Shown here in pieces: positions 40,330 through 41,229 of a stretch of DNA of 41,229 bases. Made by a program: the position numbers and the translations under genes. The notes below the pieces were generated by a model, which was not told where the DNA came from, searched no databases, and saw nothing but the letters and a program-made list of their open reading frames with translations. The stretch's first letter is position 1; each line of letters opens with the position of its first letter. Origin of the DNA: Polyangiaceae bacterium (lineage in GTDB: Bacteria > Myxococcota_A > Polyangia > Polyangiales > Polyangiaceae); assembly GCA_025937785.1 (NCBI GenBank), contig JAICQQ010000053.1:1-41229 (forward strand), given 5' to 3'.

Positions 40330-41229
40330 CTAGATCCGCCGCGCCGGTGTGCGGCCGCCCATGAGCCGCTTGAGTTGCGGCACGACGTCTTCGTCGGTGC
40401 AAAGCGGCAATAGCGGGACATCGTAGCGCAGCGCAAAGTTAGAAGCTCGTGCCTGCCGTGCGGCGACATCTTCGGCAAACCGGGCGCGCGTTGCTGCGCT
40501 GCTGGTATCGACCTGTACTTGCAGCACGCCGTCACCCAGCACCGCTTCGCCCACGTCCGGCAGCGCTGCTTCGAGCGGATCGTGAACCCACAACACCAGC
40601 ATGTCGTTGCGGCGTCGGAGTCGCGTTGCCAGCTGGCGAGTCTCCTCGGAAACCGAGCCGGCCAGATCGCTCACCACGACGACGAGGTGGTCATGCGTCG
40701 AGATCTCGAGCACGTGCCCGAGTGCACGGTTCAGGCCATCCAAGTCGGGGGCCACCGGAGTATCGCCCCCGAGCGAGTGATTGTAGTCGCGAATGACACC
40801 GAAGATGCGCTGCAGCTGGCGCCGGCTGCGCTGCGGAACCAGCGCGCTGAACCCCGTGTCGCCGAACACGATCGCGCCAATTCGATCGTCGGCCTCGACC
40901 ACTCGATGGGCCACCACCGCCGCCGCGCGCGCTGCCGTCACCGACTTCATGTCCTTTACCGAGCCGAAGAACATGCTGGCGCGCTGATCCACGACCAACA
41001 GGACGGGTCGCTCTTTCTCTTCGCGGTACACGCGCACGAAGGGTGAGCGCATGCGCGCGGTGACCCTCCAGTCCATGCTGCGGATGTCATCCCCCGCCTG
41101 GTAGGCGCGCAACTCCTCGAAGTCGATGCCGCGCCCGCGCAAACGCGAGGCACGGCGTCCTCGGAGCACTGAAAACGCTGGTTGGCGTGAGTGAAACGTG
41201 ATGCCCTGGGTCTTGGCCCCGAGCCCTGC
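40330..41229 (-). CDS. DUF58 protein of the Bat operon, 5' end beyond the window
   Basis: The frame is open to the window edge (at least 299 residues). The signature GRGIDFEELRAYQAGDDIRSMDWRVTARM is that of DUF58. It is followed by a VWA-like fold whose metal motif is degenerate (VVDQRASM instead of DxSxS). A GTG at 41169 is in frame, but the DUF58 N-terminal segment (GITFHSRQPAFSVLRGRR) continues upstream of it, so the true start is probably outside. DUF58 genes normally follow a MoxR ATPase gene, expected just beyond the edge. Confidence 0.88.
   Translation of the reverse strand, partial: AGLGAKTQGITFHSRQPAFSVLRGRRASRLRGRGIDFEELRAYQAGDDIRSMDWRVTARMRSPFVRVYREEKERPVLLVVDQRASMFFGSVKDMKSVTAARAAAVVAHRVVEADDRIGAIVFGDTGFSALVPQRSRRQLQRIFGVIRDYNHSLGGDTPVAPDLDGLNRALGHVLEISTHDHLVVVVSDLAGSVSEETRQLATRLRRRNDMLVLWVHDPLEAALPDVGEAVLGDGVLQVQVDTSSAATRARFAEDVAARQARASNFALRYDVPLLPLCTDEDVVPQLKRLMGGRTPARRI

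Overview
The window is GC-rich bacterial DNA that looks like a myxobacterium (Myxococcota, probably Polyangiales). The signs are large Cys-rich von Willebrand factor A (VWA) lipoproteins, many proteins of unknown function with Ala-rich or short tandem repeats, many GC-rich minisatellites, and an integrase arrangement known from Myxococcus phage Mx8. No rRNA gene or other marker fixes the species. Everything here was read by eye, with no database search.

Left chromosomal part (1-19760). On the minus strand a ketopantoate-reductase-like gene overlaps a SCO1/SenC copper lipoprotein. On the plus strand follow a nitrilase-family amidohydrolase, an aldo/keto reductase next to a type II NADH dehydrogenase, and a secreted VWA lipoprotein. 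Next is a tightly overlapping three-gene operon of unknown function: a double PARP-type zinc finger protein, a VWA protein and a TPR/HEAT protein. A 0.7 kb block of minisatellites separates it from two Hsp20 genes. Beyond these lie two tandem membrane paralogues, a DUF1415-like gene coupled to a TIGR01777-type epimerase, a lipoprotein, an array of palindromes and a membrane protein.

Mobile element (20088-35094). The tmRNA gene ssrA (tag ANDNALVMAA) is the attachment site of a 15.0 kb integrated element bounded by a 21-bp direct repeat of the ssrA 3' end. Nearly all its genes lie on the minus strand. From the right: a lipoprotein and an unknown gene; a replication/regulation module (two HTH proteins, a zinc-ribbon protein, a winged-helix initiator-like protein, a DnaC-like ATPase); a packaging/structural module (candidate small terminase, large terminase with a lambda-like deviant Walker A, small unknowns, a 408-aa structural-like protein, a sigma-region-4-like protein); and a lysogeny operon (ribbon-helix-helix repressor candidate with an almost leaderless promoter, small proteins, a lipoprotein, integrase). 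No portal, major capsid, tape measure or lysis gene is recognisable, so it may be a phage satellite or a reduced prophage. The attachment core lies inside the integrase coding sequence. Joining the two ends across the core gives one open frame of 522 codons, whereas the integrated copy encodes 442 residues and leaves 110 codons of its 3' end stranded at the right edge. A near-identical 28-bp sequence stands 31-33 bp upstream of the first gene of both the replication and the packaging modules.

Right chromosomal part (35095-41229). The displaced ssrA-downstream region is a diverged tandem duplication with two hairpins related by compensatory changes. It is followed by a Bat (aerotolerance-type) operon on the minus strand: DUF58, DUF4381-like, BatA, BatB-BatC fusion, BatD. 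The batA/batB junction carries three extra 77-bp copies. Each encodes a 25-residue mini-ORF whose stop overlaps the next start by one base.
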